A DNA stretch of 64,000 nt, taken from assembly GCA_020002185.1 (NCBI GenBank), contig CM034541.1, forward strand, positions 29,854,345 through 29,918,344, given 5' to 3'. Below the pieces are notes generated by a model, which made no database searches, had not been told where the DNA came from, and saw nothing but the letters and a program-made list of their open reading frames with translations. Of this stretch, positions 12,490 through 23,513 are shown one piece after another (position 1 is the first letter of the stretch; each line of letters opens with the position of its first letter). Source of the stretch: Paraescarpia echinospica. Its lineage: Eukaryota; Annelida; Polychaeta; Sabellida; Siboglinidae. Both the position numbers and the translations under genes were made by a program.

Positions 12490-12998
12490 CTTGAACGGTT
12501 TTGTTTAAACTGATTAATATGCGAATTAGCTATCGCCATTAAAATACATACTACTTTTTCTGAATATCTCAACAATAGTATGCAAATGCGTCCCCGTACA
12601 AACACCAAAACGGTATATAATTTGAAAGCCCTTGATATCCCCATCACAACGAGGCCTGTCGTAGAACAAGCGTGATTCCAAAGTCAAACAAGGTCACCGC
12701 CAATTGATTAATTCTCGAAATTGTGTGCTTCCTCAAACATCTTATAATTACAATGGTTGTATATCTAATTTCTCTAGTAACAAAAAAATGCCCGTGTCAA
12801 ATATTATGTGAAGCTTATTGTCTCCCTGTCAAAATGAGATACGATTTGGAGCTGTTTCCCGGTATAATGAGTGAGGAGCATAGGTCAAACAAGGTCTCCG
12901 TGAAATTATGAATATGCGAACATTTGCAATACCGCGAACGTCATAAAATTACAACCTCCCTGTATGTAAGGGAGACCGGGGCTAGTTGTGACAAAAAC
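12490..12998. repeat. Diverged ~190-bp minisatellite locus, ending in a GGGAGACCGGGGCTAGTTGT motif
   Basis: About two and a half diverged units share phrases such as GATACGATTTGGAGCTGTTT, GGTCAAACAAGGTC and TTACAATGGTTGTATATC with the array at 31900-32450. The locus ends at 12969-12990 with a motif whose reverse complement starts the 31.85-kb copy. Confidence 0.6.
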
Positions 12999-13139
12999 AA
13001 CACATTTCAGGATTGCGGGTGGGTTTTTAACCGATCGAAACTTTGTTAATGCCAAAGGAGCCACACATATCTCTCGCATAAAATTAAGGCTTAATTAATT
13101 GCCTGGGTTATTACACATTTGCGGTATGATGAGTTATAT

Positions 13140-13256
13140 GAGGTGTCCTAAAGTGTTACAATTTACCCCTATACGGGGCAACTTGTAAGAGTCTACGGGG
13201 TAAATCGTAACATATATGTTTTAGCATTGGGGCAAATTGTAACACAATAGAAAACT
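13140..13256. repeat. Cluster of GTTACAA...CCCC half-palindromes
   Basis: GTTACAATTTACCCC, GGGGCAACTTG, GGGGTAAATCGTAAC and GGGGCAAATTGTAAC alternate in both orientations. Related motifs occur at 31848-31880. They look like transposon end sequences. Confidence 0.5.
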
Positions 13257-13273
13257 ACATAACTGGTGCAATT

Positions 13274-13530
<257 letters not shown>

Positions 13531-14462
13531 TGTTTGTTTTCGAGCCTATTTTGCACTGGGATACATTCTCAGATTGGAGAAGAACTGCCCGACAGAATGC
13601 TTGTTAAATGCGGTGACCCTTGCTAGTGATATCGCTTCGTGTGTCCTTATGACAAGACATGGTTGTCTGTTGAGGAACCCCGCAAGCACAAGCCAATCGG
13701 CACCTGCTTGTTGTTTCTCTGCCCACAATTCCGTAATTCCGTTTGCATTGGCGACACAAAACTCACATGCAAGTTTACGAAGGTCGCATGGCGTCACGTC
13801 GTAATCTAAAAAAAGTTCATGTACCCGGACTGTGGACGGTAAGACGGATCGCCAGATGCGTCAAATGCGCTACTGCATATTTCGCAACAAGCTCACACGG
13901 CACTGCCTGAGTTCCTTCGCGACAGAACAACACCCCCCTAGCTGTACCTTAACTAATTATCACAACATCGTCAGCATATTTCAAACAGTGCCTGCCTAGG
14001 TCATGTGCGTTTTATTAATTTTATATGCAATTACAACTGTATTAAAATGGCCATGTTTATAGTTATTTAATCCACACATTCGTATTTAGCCTATATGCTT
14101 GCTGACCAACGCACGGACACGTATAGATAATGGTAAGTCTAATTTATGTAGGCATTTATAAAGACATTGAACATTAACGTACCTGCGACGCAGCTTCCTC
14201 AAATATATGCGTCGGCACCAAGGCTCTTTCGGATTTCCGTGTATAATAGTGTGTCATCGTATCTCACTTAAGAGTACCCTGGAATGTGAGTAGAATAACC
14301 CTCCATACGCCTACTGAACGGTCTAACGCAGTAACGGTCTAGATTGTTTAACAAATCTGTGTAATGAACTGTGTAAACATCGCAATATCTTCACGATCCT
14401 AGATCTAGTGCAAATCTTCTGTTTTTGCAACTGTCATTATAATTAATGTTCAATAACTAGAC
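13531..14462. other. No gene recognised
   Basis: Short ORFs only (for example 13546-13797 -, 13574-13804 +), overlapping each other and without motifs. No repeat structure was noticed. Confidence 0.4.
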
Positions 14463-14463
14463 A

Positions 14464-14640
14464 AGTGGGGCGAGTTGTTCGAGTACCGAACTCTCAACTG
14501 GAGGGACCGGGGTTCTAATCCCGGCGCCGGCTGAGCAGTGGTTCAGTACTGGTTCGGCTGCCGTGTCGAAACTTCGGCAATTTCGTTTACCCTACTTCTC
14601 CCCCCTTCCAACCCGCACCGGCCAGCGTGGAAGGGTAGGC
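14464..14640 (+). mobile_element. tRNA-derived SINE
   Basis: GGGCGAGTTGTTCGAGTACC, then an anticodon-arm-like ACTCTCAACTGGAGGG, then GGGGTTCTAATCCC (a good Pol III box B) and CGGCGCCGGC give a tRNA-like head. A C-rich, non-tRNA body follows (CCCTTCCAACCCGC...). It abuts a LINE fragment at 14641. Confidence 0.6.
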
Positions 14641-15310
14641 AAACAACACCAGCATACACAAATACAAAACATGCTGCAGGAGCTAGCTGATGAAAGTGAA
14701 AAACAAGGTCTCAAGATGAACATCTCGAAGACAAAAGTGATGCTAGAAAATGACACACCAATACATTATATCAACACGACGCAGATAGAGAACGTTGAAA
14801 GATACGTCTATCTGGGACAGCGATGCAGTATCAGAGACAAAAACCAAGACAAGGAGATTCAAAGAAGGCCAAACACCGCGACATCTTCAAGGGTAACGTT
14901 GGAACCTGCTTGAAGAGAAAATCTTCAACTCATGCGTACTTCCATAGACATACGGCGCGGAAACATGGGCACTCACTATCCAGGCAAAGAACAAGCTAGC
15001 AGCCGCACAAACAAAGATGGAAAGAAGTATGTTATACATCACATATCGGGAGAGAAAAACAAACATCTCGGTAAGGCAGAAGACAAAGGTCATAAACGTG
15101 ATAGAACAACTCAGAAGACAGAAGTGGACCTGAGCAGAGCACATCAGCAGACTACGAGATAACCGATGGCCATCGCGTATCACAACCTGGAGACCTTACG
15201 AAGGGAAACGATCTAGAGGAAGACAGTGGAGATTGTGGAGAGACGAACTAGACGAATACTGGAAGGGACCTGGGGCCAAATCGTCCCTACGAGGGGGCAA
15301 AAGGAGGAAA
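14641..15310 (+). pseudogene. LINE reverse transcriptase C-terminal fragment
   Basis: Starts MLQELADESEKQGLKMN, then NISKTKVM, VERYVYLGQR, a broken stretch with YGAETWAL, RSMLYITYRERKTN, WVRQKT, WTWAEHISRLRDNRW and RITTWRPYEGKRSRGR. These are the thumb and C-terminal blocks of an RTE/Jockey-like LINE. Several frame changes occur between 14880 and 15180. The catalytic domain is missing. Confidence 0.65.
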
Positions 15311-15870
15311 GAAAAGGGCAAGACAAGAGGGGCAAAAGAAAAACTCGCCCGGGGGACACCCCAGGGCGTGTAAAAGTACCAGAATCGGTCACATCTTGTT
15401 GCAGGAGCCTCGAAAGGTCATGCCAAATTCCCTAGTGTCTACTTTAAAAAAAAAATTAAAAAAATTTTAAATTCCCCAAGGTGGCTAGAATGACTAGAAA
15501 TGGTCAGAATGCTTTAATTAGAAGGTCTGCACATGTGACGGTGTGAATATTTTAGAAAATCATTACAAAAATCAGAAAACATGTCAAGTACTTTAGCTAT
15601 TCAGGCAGTAGGCCTACACTACTGTAATATCTATAAATGTAGCATATTTTATCCTTCTGACACGTGTTTGTCAGAATGTGACATAATAAGGCTTATTAGC
15701 ATTGCTGAACGTGTCTCTTCCTGTAGAATAAGCTGAAATACATTATAAGGCATTTTTGGTAGCTTGTTAGGAATAATAAAATGGAAAAATCGGTTTGATT
15801 TTAATTAATTTTCAGAAAAATTAACTCAAGTCTTGCGGGGCCACAAGGTGATTTGCCCACTTTGCACCGG
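15311..15870. other. No gene recognised
   Basis: AT-rich sequence with an A/T homopolymer patch at 15441-15470, possibly the tail of the preceding LINE. Confidence 0.4.
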
Positions 15871-15871
15871 C

Positions 15872-15920
15872 GATTGCATTGTTTACCTCGGGAGGGAGTC
15901 GAACCCTCGTACAATACATT
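15872..15920 (-). other. Possible 3' half of a tRNA-like sequence
   Basis: On the - strand, GAGGGTTCGACTCCC (box B plus T-stem) is preceded by an anticodon-arm-like TGTATTGTACG and followed by CTCCCGAGG. There is no matching 5' half, so this is a fragment or part of a SINE. Confidence 0.3.
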
Positions 15921-15934
15921 GAGGTAATCTGTTT

Positions 15935-16080
15935 TCTCTTTCACCACAATTGGCATATTTTTTGTGTATTTTCTTTTTCTCTGTCACCACAATTGGCGTA
16001 TTTTTGTGTGCATTTTCTTTTTTCTTTTTCTCTGTCACCACAATTGGCGTATTTTTTTGTGTATTTTATTTTTTCACCAT
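15935..16080 (+). repeat. Three tandem copies of a 43-51-bp pyrimidine-rich unit
   Basis: TCACCACAATTGGC begins at 15941, 15984 and 16035, each time followed by TATTTTTTGTGT and a T/C run. Confidence 0.85.
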
Positions 16081-16369
16081 GATTATTGCACAACAATTTC
16101 AAAACATGCATACATACAGGCATATATTTACACAAAGCATCAAGCTGCGTTATAGCAGAGCAAGCAGAAAATATGATAAGCATTGTGCAGTGTAGGGCAG
16201 TTGTGAAAATTCACATATACAGACAAAAGGTAATATAGCAAGCATTGCATACTAATGCAGGGCAGTGTCACATAAGTACAAAATGTTGAAATATCCTGCA
16301 TAAGCCATCTGTGAAAATACACAGAATCAAAAAAATTGAATGTAGCAACCATTCTACAATACTAATGCA

Positions 16370-16845
16370 ATTACTCTGTCAAGGCACCAGTAAGTTATAA
16401 GCTGCTGAAGGCACATGCTAATACTAGCTGTCAAAGAGTGCTATAAATGCAAGCTGTCAAGTTATATGCAATGTAAGCCAGATACCAAAGTACACATTTA
16501 GACCAAAATGGAATGCAACATTGCACAACATTAATGCAATTAATCTGTCAACGCACAAGTAAGCTATAAGCTGCTGAAGGGCAGTAAAGGCACATGCTAA
16601 TGCTAGCTGTCAATGGGTGCTATAAATGCAAGCTGTCAAGTTATATGCAATGTAAGCCAGATACCAAAATACACATATACACCAAAATGGAATGTAGCAT
16701 TGCACGACTTTAATGCAATTACTCTGTCAAGGCACCAGTAAGCTAGAAGCTGCTGAAGGCACATGCTAATGCTAGCTGTCAAAGAGTGCTATAAATGCAA
16801 GCTGTCCAGTTATATGCAATGTAAGGCTATATATACAAGCAGGGC
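16370..16845 (+). repeat. Three tandem ~170-180-bp units beside the DUF6729-type gene
   Basis: CTATAAATGC starts at 16441, 16620 and 16789. Shared phrases include AGCTGCTGAAGG, CACATGCTAATGCTAGCTGTC and GTTATATGCAATGTAAG. The array ends about 35 bp before the 3' end of the decayed transposase gene and could be its subterminal repeat. Confidence 0.85.
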
Positions 16846-19800
16846 GGCCAAGCAATAGTGGATGATATGCTTCTGCACTCACCCATGCTGCCCTGTCTTC
16901 TTCACGGCGTCTTCCGCTCGCCGCAGTGCCAGCCATTCGTCCTTCGGGAGCTGCCCGGGGATGTAGGGGCAGTAGATCTTCCCCTTGAACTGGGAGTGGC
17001 CGATGGATCCACTCGGCTGCTGACACTGCTGGCAACAGCGCACCTTGCGCACTTTCCCCGGAATAGCCATGTTGCGCTTGCGCCACTCGGTCGTCCGGGA
17101 AATCGGTGCTGGTAGAACGATGCCCACAGACGCCTGCACCTGGATGGGCTGTGGCAGTGTCGGTGTCGGTGTCGGGCTCACCTCTGCTGTCGGTGTCGTG
17201 TCGACGACTGGTAGCCCGGCGTCCATCGGTGCAGCAGTGGTCGCTGTGCACGTCGGCTGCAGCCGTCGGCGCCTCACGACTGCCTGGCCACTGATGTCCT
17301 CTTTGCGGGGGAACTGGTGGGGTCCAGGGAGGGTGTTGGCCACTGAAGGGAGGGTCTGCGAGGGAGGCAGCGGTTGGCTGGAGCACAGAGGCTCGACAGG
17401 CACCTTCCTACCCTGCTGCAGCAGCAGAATCTCCTTGCGCCGCTCCTGGTCCTTGTACCAAGGGACCAACGTGGCCTCGTTGATGACGAACAGCGCAAGG
17501 TTCGTTCCCTCCAGCAGCTCGACGCTGTTGAACAGCCGAGCTCGCACACGGTTGTATGCCTCTAGTATCTGGCGCCAGCGAGACACGTACTGTGGCGAGC
17601 CGTCCGGTCTCGAGTCCGTGCGAGGCAGGGTTATGCTGTTGCACAACCTCATGCAAATCGCCTCGACGAGCCGACTCCTCGCAGGCGACATGGCAGGCGA
17701 TCCATCTGACAAGAAGCACCTTCAACACAGTCGTATAACCGACATTAAAATATGCACATCACTGCAAATGTCTGAAAGAGAACTTCATAAGCTATGCCGG
17801 CACCTGAAAACCTGAAAGAAAATGTGCAGGCTGTCAGACATTCAACAACATTACAAAACATTTTTCTCACTCACCTCTTCATGTTCTCCACCGTGATGTG
17901 GCCCGACCGACGCTGAACCTTGCTTCGACCAACGCGACCTTGGTTCTTCTACCGAGGCGACGGCTGAGGGGAGAACGTCAACGGCCTTTTGTTGAACTCC
18001 TCCAAGGCATCGTACAGGGACCGAATGTGCCTGGCCTGTTCGTTGGTCACTGCTATGCCACTCAGTGACAGGAGAGCCTCGGCCAGGGCATCGACCCTGT
18101 CCCACCCACTGATGCCTCGAGAATCGGAGGCTTCGGCGACTTCGTCCTCGTCGCTGAGCTTGGGCGATTCCTGCATCAGACGCACAGTCATGTAAATACA
18201 ATGCTGAATTGTGGTATCTCCGACTGCTGCAACGAGGAAGACATATTAAATGCACACAGGGCTGCTATGTCCATATCTTACCTTGATATCAAGGTCGTCC
18301 TCTTCGGCCGGCAGATCAACAGGTGTCCCGTCCACCTCCTGCAGGAAGTTGGGATCCACCACCACCTCGTCCTCCCCCATGTCGTCGAATCCCTCGTCGA
18401 TGGCAGCATCGATGACCGAGAGGAATGACGTACCTGTCTGTCGGGTGTACTCCATCGGCAGGTGGATCTGCTCGAAGGGCGGTGGCATTCCCAACGAGCG
18501 ACTCAGGTCGTTGACGGTGTCCTGTAGGCACACATCGAACATTCTCAGCTGAGGGTCGGGTGCATCCAACCCGTCCTGCCTTCGCTTGGCATTCCACCGG
18601 GTGATGCCATCCAGCAGGTAGGCGTGGAAGTTCGTCGCGCTGGCGGAGGTTCCTGGTATGAAGCGCGCCAGGTGGAGGTGGAAGCTCTCAAGTGACGTGG
18701 TGCCTCGAGCACACTTCAGGACCGGAAGCTGGACGCCACCCTTCCTCAACGTCCCGACAACGGAGTACAAGGTGACGTCCTCCGGATCCTGCACGCACGC
18801 GACGTGTCGACACTGCTCCGCCCAGATGTCGACCACGTCATCCTTGAGCAGGGGCACTCCATTGGTGTCGGCTCCAGTGAGCGACAGCAGCAGGGTCTCG
18901 ATGGCGGTCACTATCGCCGCTGTGCCGCGCGTCCTCCTTCGGCAGTGAAGGGCCAGCTCGTCCTTGGTAACCGCCTTCCGGATGGCCACATCGGAGGGTG
19001 ACACGATGCCAGCAGCCTGCAGCATGCACCTCTTTGCCTACAGCAGCAGCTTGTGATCTTTGGCGTCCCTCTCGAAGATGCAGCCGCTCAGACGCTGCAT
19101 GAAGGTGCCGTAGATGGGGTGCGTCTCGCTAGTGACACCGAGGGCAATGCGACGCATGAAGTCGAGCCGCACTGGCAAACCCTCCTATCCTGTGAACAGA
19201 ATGTTCAGCTTCGAAAGCCCCTCCATCGTGCAGCAGTTGCGGTCGGTGTACAGCGCCAGTGGACGCTGCTGCCCTGCCCTCCGGTAACGATCGACGAGGC
19301 CGTTCGCGAGATGCTCCAGTCCGAGCGCGCTCTCGGACTCGGTGAGCACCGAGATGAGCACCTCGCCTCGCTCGTTGCCGACGTTCGTCACCCATGCGGC
19401 CATGTTGACGCTGGCCCCCTGCAACTTCCTGCACACCTTCTTGGTCGAGTCGATCTTCAGGATCCGACCGAACGTGGAGGTCACTGCTGCCTTGAGCGAG
19501 GGAAGACGTAACCAGACGTCTCGCACGTACGTCGCCAGAAACAACTTGGGGGAGTGAAAGACTTCAGGCTGCGGTGGTGGCTCAAATACAGGCTTCACGG
19601 CTCTTCTTCAGGCGCATGCAGTCCTGCAGGTACTGCGCCACCTTGCGAAGATGCGTCTCGCTGTGCAGCTCCTGCAGGTTATTCCGCATGGCGCCGGGGC
19701 TGTTGCCGAGAGTGCGGGCTCGGAGGAAGGCGATCATGTCCCTGTCGCACGCGTACTTGTACGTAAGTACCACCGGAAAGCACGCGCGAACTCCTTCTGG

Positions 19801-20253
19801 CAGCTGGTCAAGGATCCAGTGGTCCCACGCGATGAACGTGCCGCTGCACGTGCGACAGTTCATGTACTCCGCTGCCAGTTAGTAGATGTCGCTCACGTCG
19901 ATGACACAGCGCACCTTGTGGAATATGCCCTTGGACTGCAGGTGGTGGCTCGGTCCACAGCGAGGGCAGACAAGGAGCATGCCCCACATCTTCCTCGGCA
20001 TCCACAAGAAGAGGCGTCAAGCGAAGTACGCCTTCGGAGTCGGAGTCACGCCGTGACGCAGCGGGGGTGGATTCCACCAGTTCACCAGGTTGGCCGTCAA
20101 ATTCCCCTTTGAAGCGAAGAGGGACTGACCAACCCAGGACTGGTCGCACGGGTGAAGGGTGGTCATCCAACCCTTCGGCAGACATAGACGGAAGTCTACC
20201 AGTCGTCTCGGCACAGTCGAAGCCGGCGAGGTGGTGAGGCTCGCAGTAGGTGG

Positions 20254-21269
20254 CTGAAACAACAACGGCAGCAGGTGTAAACAGAAATAATTCACAGTAA
20301 CATTGCTGAAATAATTCACAGTATCTTATACCTGCATCACCAACACATATAACATAACCTACAAAAGAACATATCTCATAACACATGACATACTCCCTGG
20401 TTTGACCGTGCCGACAGAGTAAGGGCTGGAGCAGCAACAACAGTCAAAGTCGGCGAGATGGTGAGACTCGCAGTGGCCGTCTGAAACAATAATGGCTGCA
20501 GGTGTAAACAGTGGTATAAGCAGTGTGTAGTGACCCTTGGTAATTTGTTGAAATCAATCACGGTAACGTATCAGCTCATGTAACCCAACCTACAAAGAAA
20601 CATAATTCGCCACATGAGTTTGTTAACTTACCCCCTGACTCGACTGTGCTGGTGATGTAGGGGCTGGAGCAGCAGCAACAGGAGGTGTCAGAGCCGCCGA
20701 GGTAGCTGGGCTTGCACTCAGTACCTGAAACGACACACCAATGACAACATTTATTAGCAGCTTTTGTAAGTTTCTGGATTCGGTCAGACTAACTCACCTG
20801 CATCGATAGCATATATAACATTCAATATTTTTGCACTCACCTCTTGGCTTGACAGCATCATCGGCTCCAGCACATCTTCGGTAGCAGCCGTACTCGTACT
20901 CGGTGACTGAAAGCTCACCCCATTGACAGCATTTATATACAGCATTGGCAATGTGCCGTAGTCAGTTGTAGTAACTTACCTGCACCAGCAACACATGTTA
21001 CCTGCAAGACATAGAAAGTGTATTGAATGTCATGTTTACCTCCTGGCTTGGCTGCTCCCTTTGTAGCACAGGATTCGCACTGCGTGACTGTAACAACACG
21101 TCACAAGTGATAGTTAACAGGTGTATAGCTAAGCAAGGAAAGTATTTAGTAATTTGTCAAAATGTATCGCAAAGATCCAACAGGCTTAACTACTAAATGT
21201 TACCACAGGAAAGACGAGTGCAGTGCGATGGGGCATGGGTGGTGCAACCGGCCGGTGTACGACAGGCAC
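20254..21269 (-). repeat. Tandem exon-intron duplications inside the DUF6729-type gene
   Basis: Micro-exons 21269-21204, 21087-21040, 20906-20841, 20724-20632 and 20480-20394, plus the start of the 20253 exon, recur every 180-245 bp. Each is preceded by a GTTTCAG-like acceptor and most encode Ser/Thr/Pro/Ala-rich peptides (for example TASLTISPTLTVVAAPALTL against TASLTTSPAST). Intron phrases such as GGCTGCAGGTGTAAACAG repeat as well. Confidence 0.7.
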
Positions 21270-21327
21270 CTGCAATAACAACGTTTCATGCAGACTCTAA
21301 GGTAGACAGTGTAAAAACCTGAAATCA

Positions 21328-21354
21328 ATCAGTCAATCAATCAATCGATCAATT

Positions 21355-21389
<35 letters not shown>

Positions 21390-21450
21390 CCATTAAATCA
21401 ATCATTCACTGATTCAGTCAGTCAATCAATCAATCAGTCAATACACTTTC
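21328..21450. repeat. (AATC)n tetranucleotide tract
   Basis: About 120 bp of AATC/ATCA repeats with interruptions, in the first intron of the preceding gene. Confidence 0.95.
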
Positions 21451-22424
21451 ATGAACAACGTAAGGCTATAAGGCACATAAGCTCACCCTGGACCTGGTTC
21501 CGTGGTATCCACACAGGCACACCAGCACTTTGCCGAACGGGTCGCGGTTGACGGAAGCCCTGTGCTTGGGGCACTTGTCGATGGCTGACAGCACCTGGTA
21601 CCATCGCGAACCCCTCTTCGGTCTCTGCCCTCGGCCAAAGTTTGCCACGCCGTCCGCGTAGCGCTGGAGACGACGTCTCCACTCGGCGGTCGACAAACCT
21701 TCTTTCGGCATGGTTGAACTTACAAATAAAGTAATATATTCATGCTGTAAACCTATGTTGGTTTTTTTCAAAATGTTTATTTGTATAAATTTGACATTTA
21801 CAAAACAAGCAAAAAGAATGTGACACAAAACTGTTCAGCTTAAATCTTGATACCCGTTAAACCGAGCGTGAGTTAAAAAATGTGAGCTGCACCACACCAT
21901 CTGGCAGAGTATAGGGCAAGACAGGCAGATTTGGAAACGACATGCTGAGGCCTTCGCCCAATCACGGGATACTACGGTTGCACAATGATGATGATGATCA
22001 TGATGATGAACTAGACAATTAGAAACCTAGATACACTTATTCTTAATTGGTTTGTTTGATCTAAATAGCAACATCTCCCTTTTTCTAAATAAAGATAAGA
22101 TATATATCTATATGAAAAATAATACGATGTATATGATACACGAAAATAAAGACTGTTGTAACAGATGAGGTACGTTGTAACATTGTTACATTTGCCGAGA
22201 TGAATGTTACAACTTGCACCGACACCGTCTCGCTCACAAAACATGCGATTGCAAAAAAACCACTTCAAATCCTGTTTAAAGGCCCTATTACACTGCTCGA
22301 CGGCAACGGCAAAACTTCGACGGCAAAGCGGCAAACCGCGTGCAGAGCCTAGTACACAGAGCGCGGCAGTCTTCGACGGCATATGCAAATTTGTCACGTG
22401 AACAGTTTGTGAATGCTGTAAAAT

Positions 22425-22740
22425 ATGGCGGGCAAAGGGATCAATCGAGAGGAGGAAGCACTACTCCTATTGTTGTTAGCCAGAAGGCATAAACAACGCA
22501 ACAATCGACGACAAAAGCGACGTGTCTGGGTACACGAACCTCACCAGAAGAGAAACAACTATGGATAATCCCATAGGCTTGTCCGTGAACTGGACAGTTA
22601 CGATGATCGGTTTTTACCTACTTTCGTATGTCACAAGAGCAGGTTGCTATACCACTAAGTATCGTAGAGGAGGTAATCCGCAAAATAACAACCAGCTGGC
22701 GGCAGCCCATCAGTCCTGCTGCACTTTATACTGACATCGA
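22425..22740 (+). pseudogene. Harbinger (HARBI1-like) nuclease N-terminal fragment
   Basis: The ATG at 22425 opens MAGKGINREEEALLLLLLAR, then RRQKRRVWVHEP, a premature stop after NNYG, then LVRELDSYDDRF and, after a frame change, YFRMSQEQ. R-R-x-WVH...L-V-x-EL...RF-x-x-YFRMS is the N-terminal signature of PIF/Harbinger transposases. The DDE catalytic domain is absent, deleted before 22740. Confidence 0.6.
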
Positions 22741-22767
22741 AACTTATTTATATTAATTATCACGTAC

Positions 22768-22900
22768 CAGTCATGTCTGGCTTGGCCCCAATGTTTTCCC
22801 ACACGGCCAACTTCTTCTTTGCGTCTCTGTAATCAGGGTGGGATGGAGCATATAGCAATTTCCATCTCTCTACCTTTACGATAAGTTTTTCTGCCGACAT
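22768..22900 (-). pseudogene. MADF-domain exon of the Harbinger companion gene
   Basis: MSAEKLIVKVERWKLLYAPS, then HPDYRDAKKKLAVWENIG and ending at a GTACGT donor: the start of a MADF/Myb-SANT-like DNA-binding domain (Asp-Tyr-Arg-Asp, then Trp-x-x-Ile). In Harbinger elements a gene of this kind encodes the protein that helps recruit the nuclease to the ends. No downstream exon was found. Confidence 0.6.
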
Positions 22901-23206
22901 CATGAATTTTGTCAGAGCTATCAACAGACGGCGCTGCTAATTCAGGATTATCAACTACTGTTATCAACAGATGGCGCTGCTAATTCGAATCCGTTTTCCT
23001 TTATTTTAAAGTGTTTACATCGTTATATTGGAACATGTGCAATCTGACACGTGCACTTTGACGTCATACCAAAACAACAACGCAGATTGGTCAAAGAGAA
23101 ATTTGCCGCGCGGCATTTTCTGAAAAAATCGCTTCTGTTTCGATTCTCGACGGTTTTCCCTCGAGCAAAGTAGTAGGGTCTCGGTAATTCAATATTGAGC
23201 GGTTTC

Positions 23207-23391
23207 TCTAATGTTACGTGTGTTTGTAGAAATGTGAGTAGTAAGACGGACGAATGACAGAGACAAGTATGGCGTTCAGATACTAATTTATTCAACCCTT
23301 CTCCCAGGTCATAGCTAGGCGGATGTCGTGGTGCGCTATCGCAGTGTCCCAAGTGCAGCAAAGCCTTGCTGGCAGTTATGGTATTACTACA
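23207..23391 (-). repeat. Gypsy 3' LTR
   Basis: 185 bp, direct copy of 27260-27446, with the GTTTC duplication on its outer side. Confidence 0.9.
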
Positions 23392-23513
23392 TCTCCCTTT
23401 TCTATGTAGGCGAGATTATCTATGTGACTAAACTATGGGGCAGAGGTTACGAGCACGTGACCCCAGAACACTGTCTTTACCACAGTGTTTCCTTCCGTGT
23501 CACTACGCTAACT

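Larger units (their letters stand above)
16879..21711 (-). pseudogene. Large transposase-like gene of the DUF6729 type, multi-exon, inactivated
   Basis: Exon 1 is 21711-21487 (MPKEGLSTAEWRRRLQ... ending at GTGAGC). Five small exons follow (see 20254-21269), then a 2-kb exon 20253-18282, an exon 18170-17875 and a last exon 17705-16879. The big exon holds LTYKYACDRDMIAFLRARTLGN, an RNase-H-like core (STKKVCRKLQG, NERGEVLISVLTESE, ALYTDRNCC), MRRIALGVTSETHP and GTTSLESFHLHLARFIPGTS. The last exon ends in a CQQCQQPSG...GKIYCP zinc ribbon. I recall this order from fish and invertebrate proteins carrying DUF6729, but the superfamily is unsettled. Lesions: stops at 20017, 19879, 19185 and 19038, another in the 18170-17875 exon, and a frameshift near 19590. 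Confidence 0.7.

Noticed and set aside
17045..17815. 256-codon + strand ORF
   Set aside because: Shadow of the GC-rich last exon of the - strand DUF6729-type gene, which has the recognisable zinc ribbon.
21328..21450. CRISPR-like regular repeats
   Set aside because: A simple AATC tetranucleotide tract without spacers, in a eukaryotic genome.
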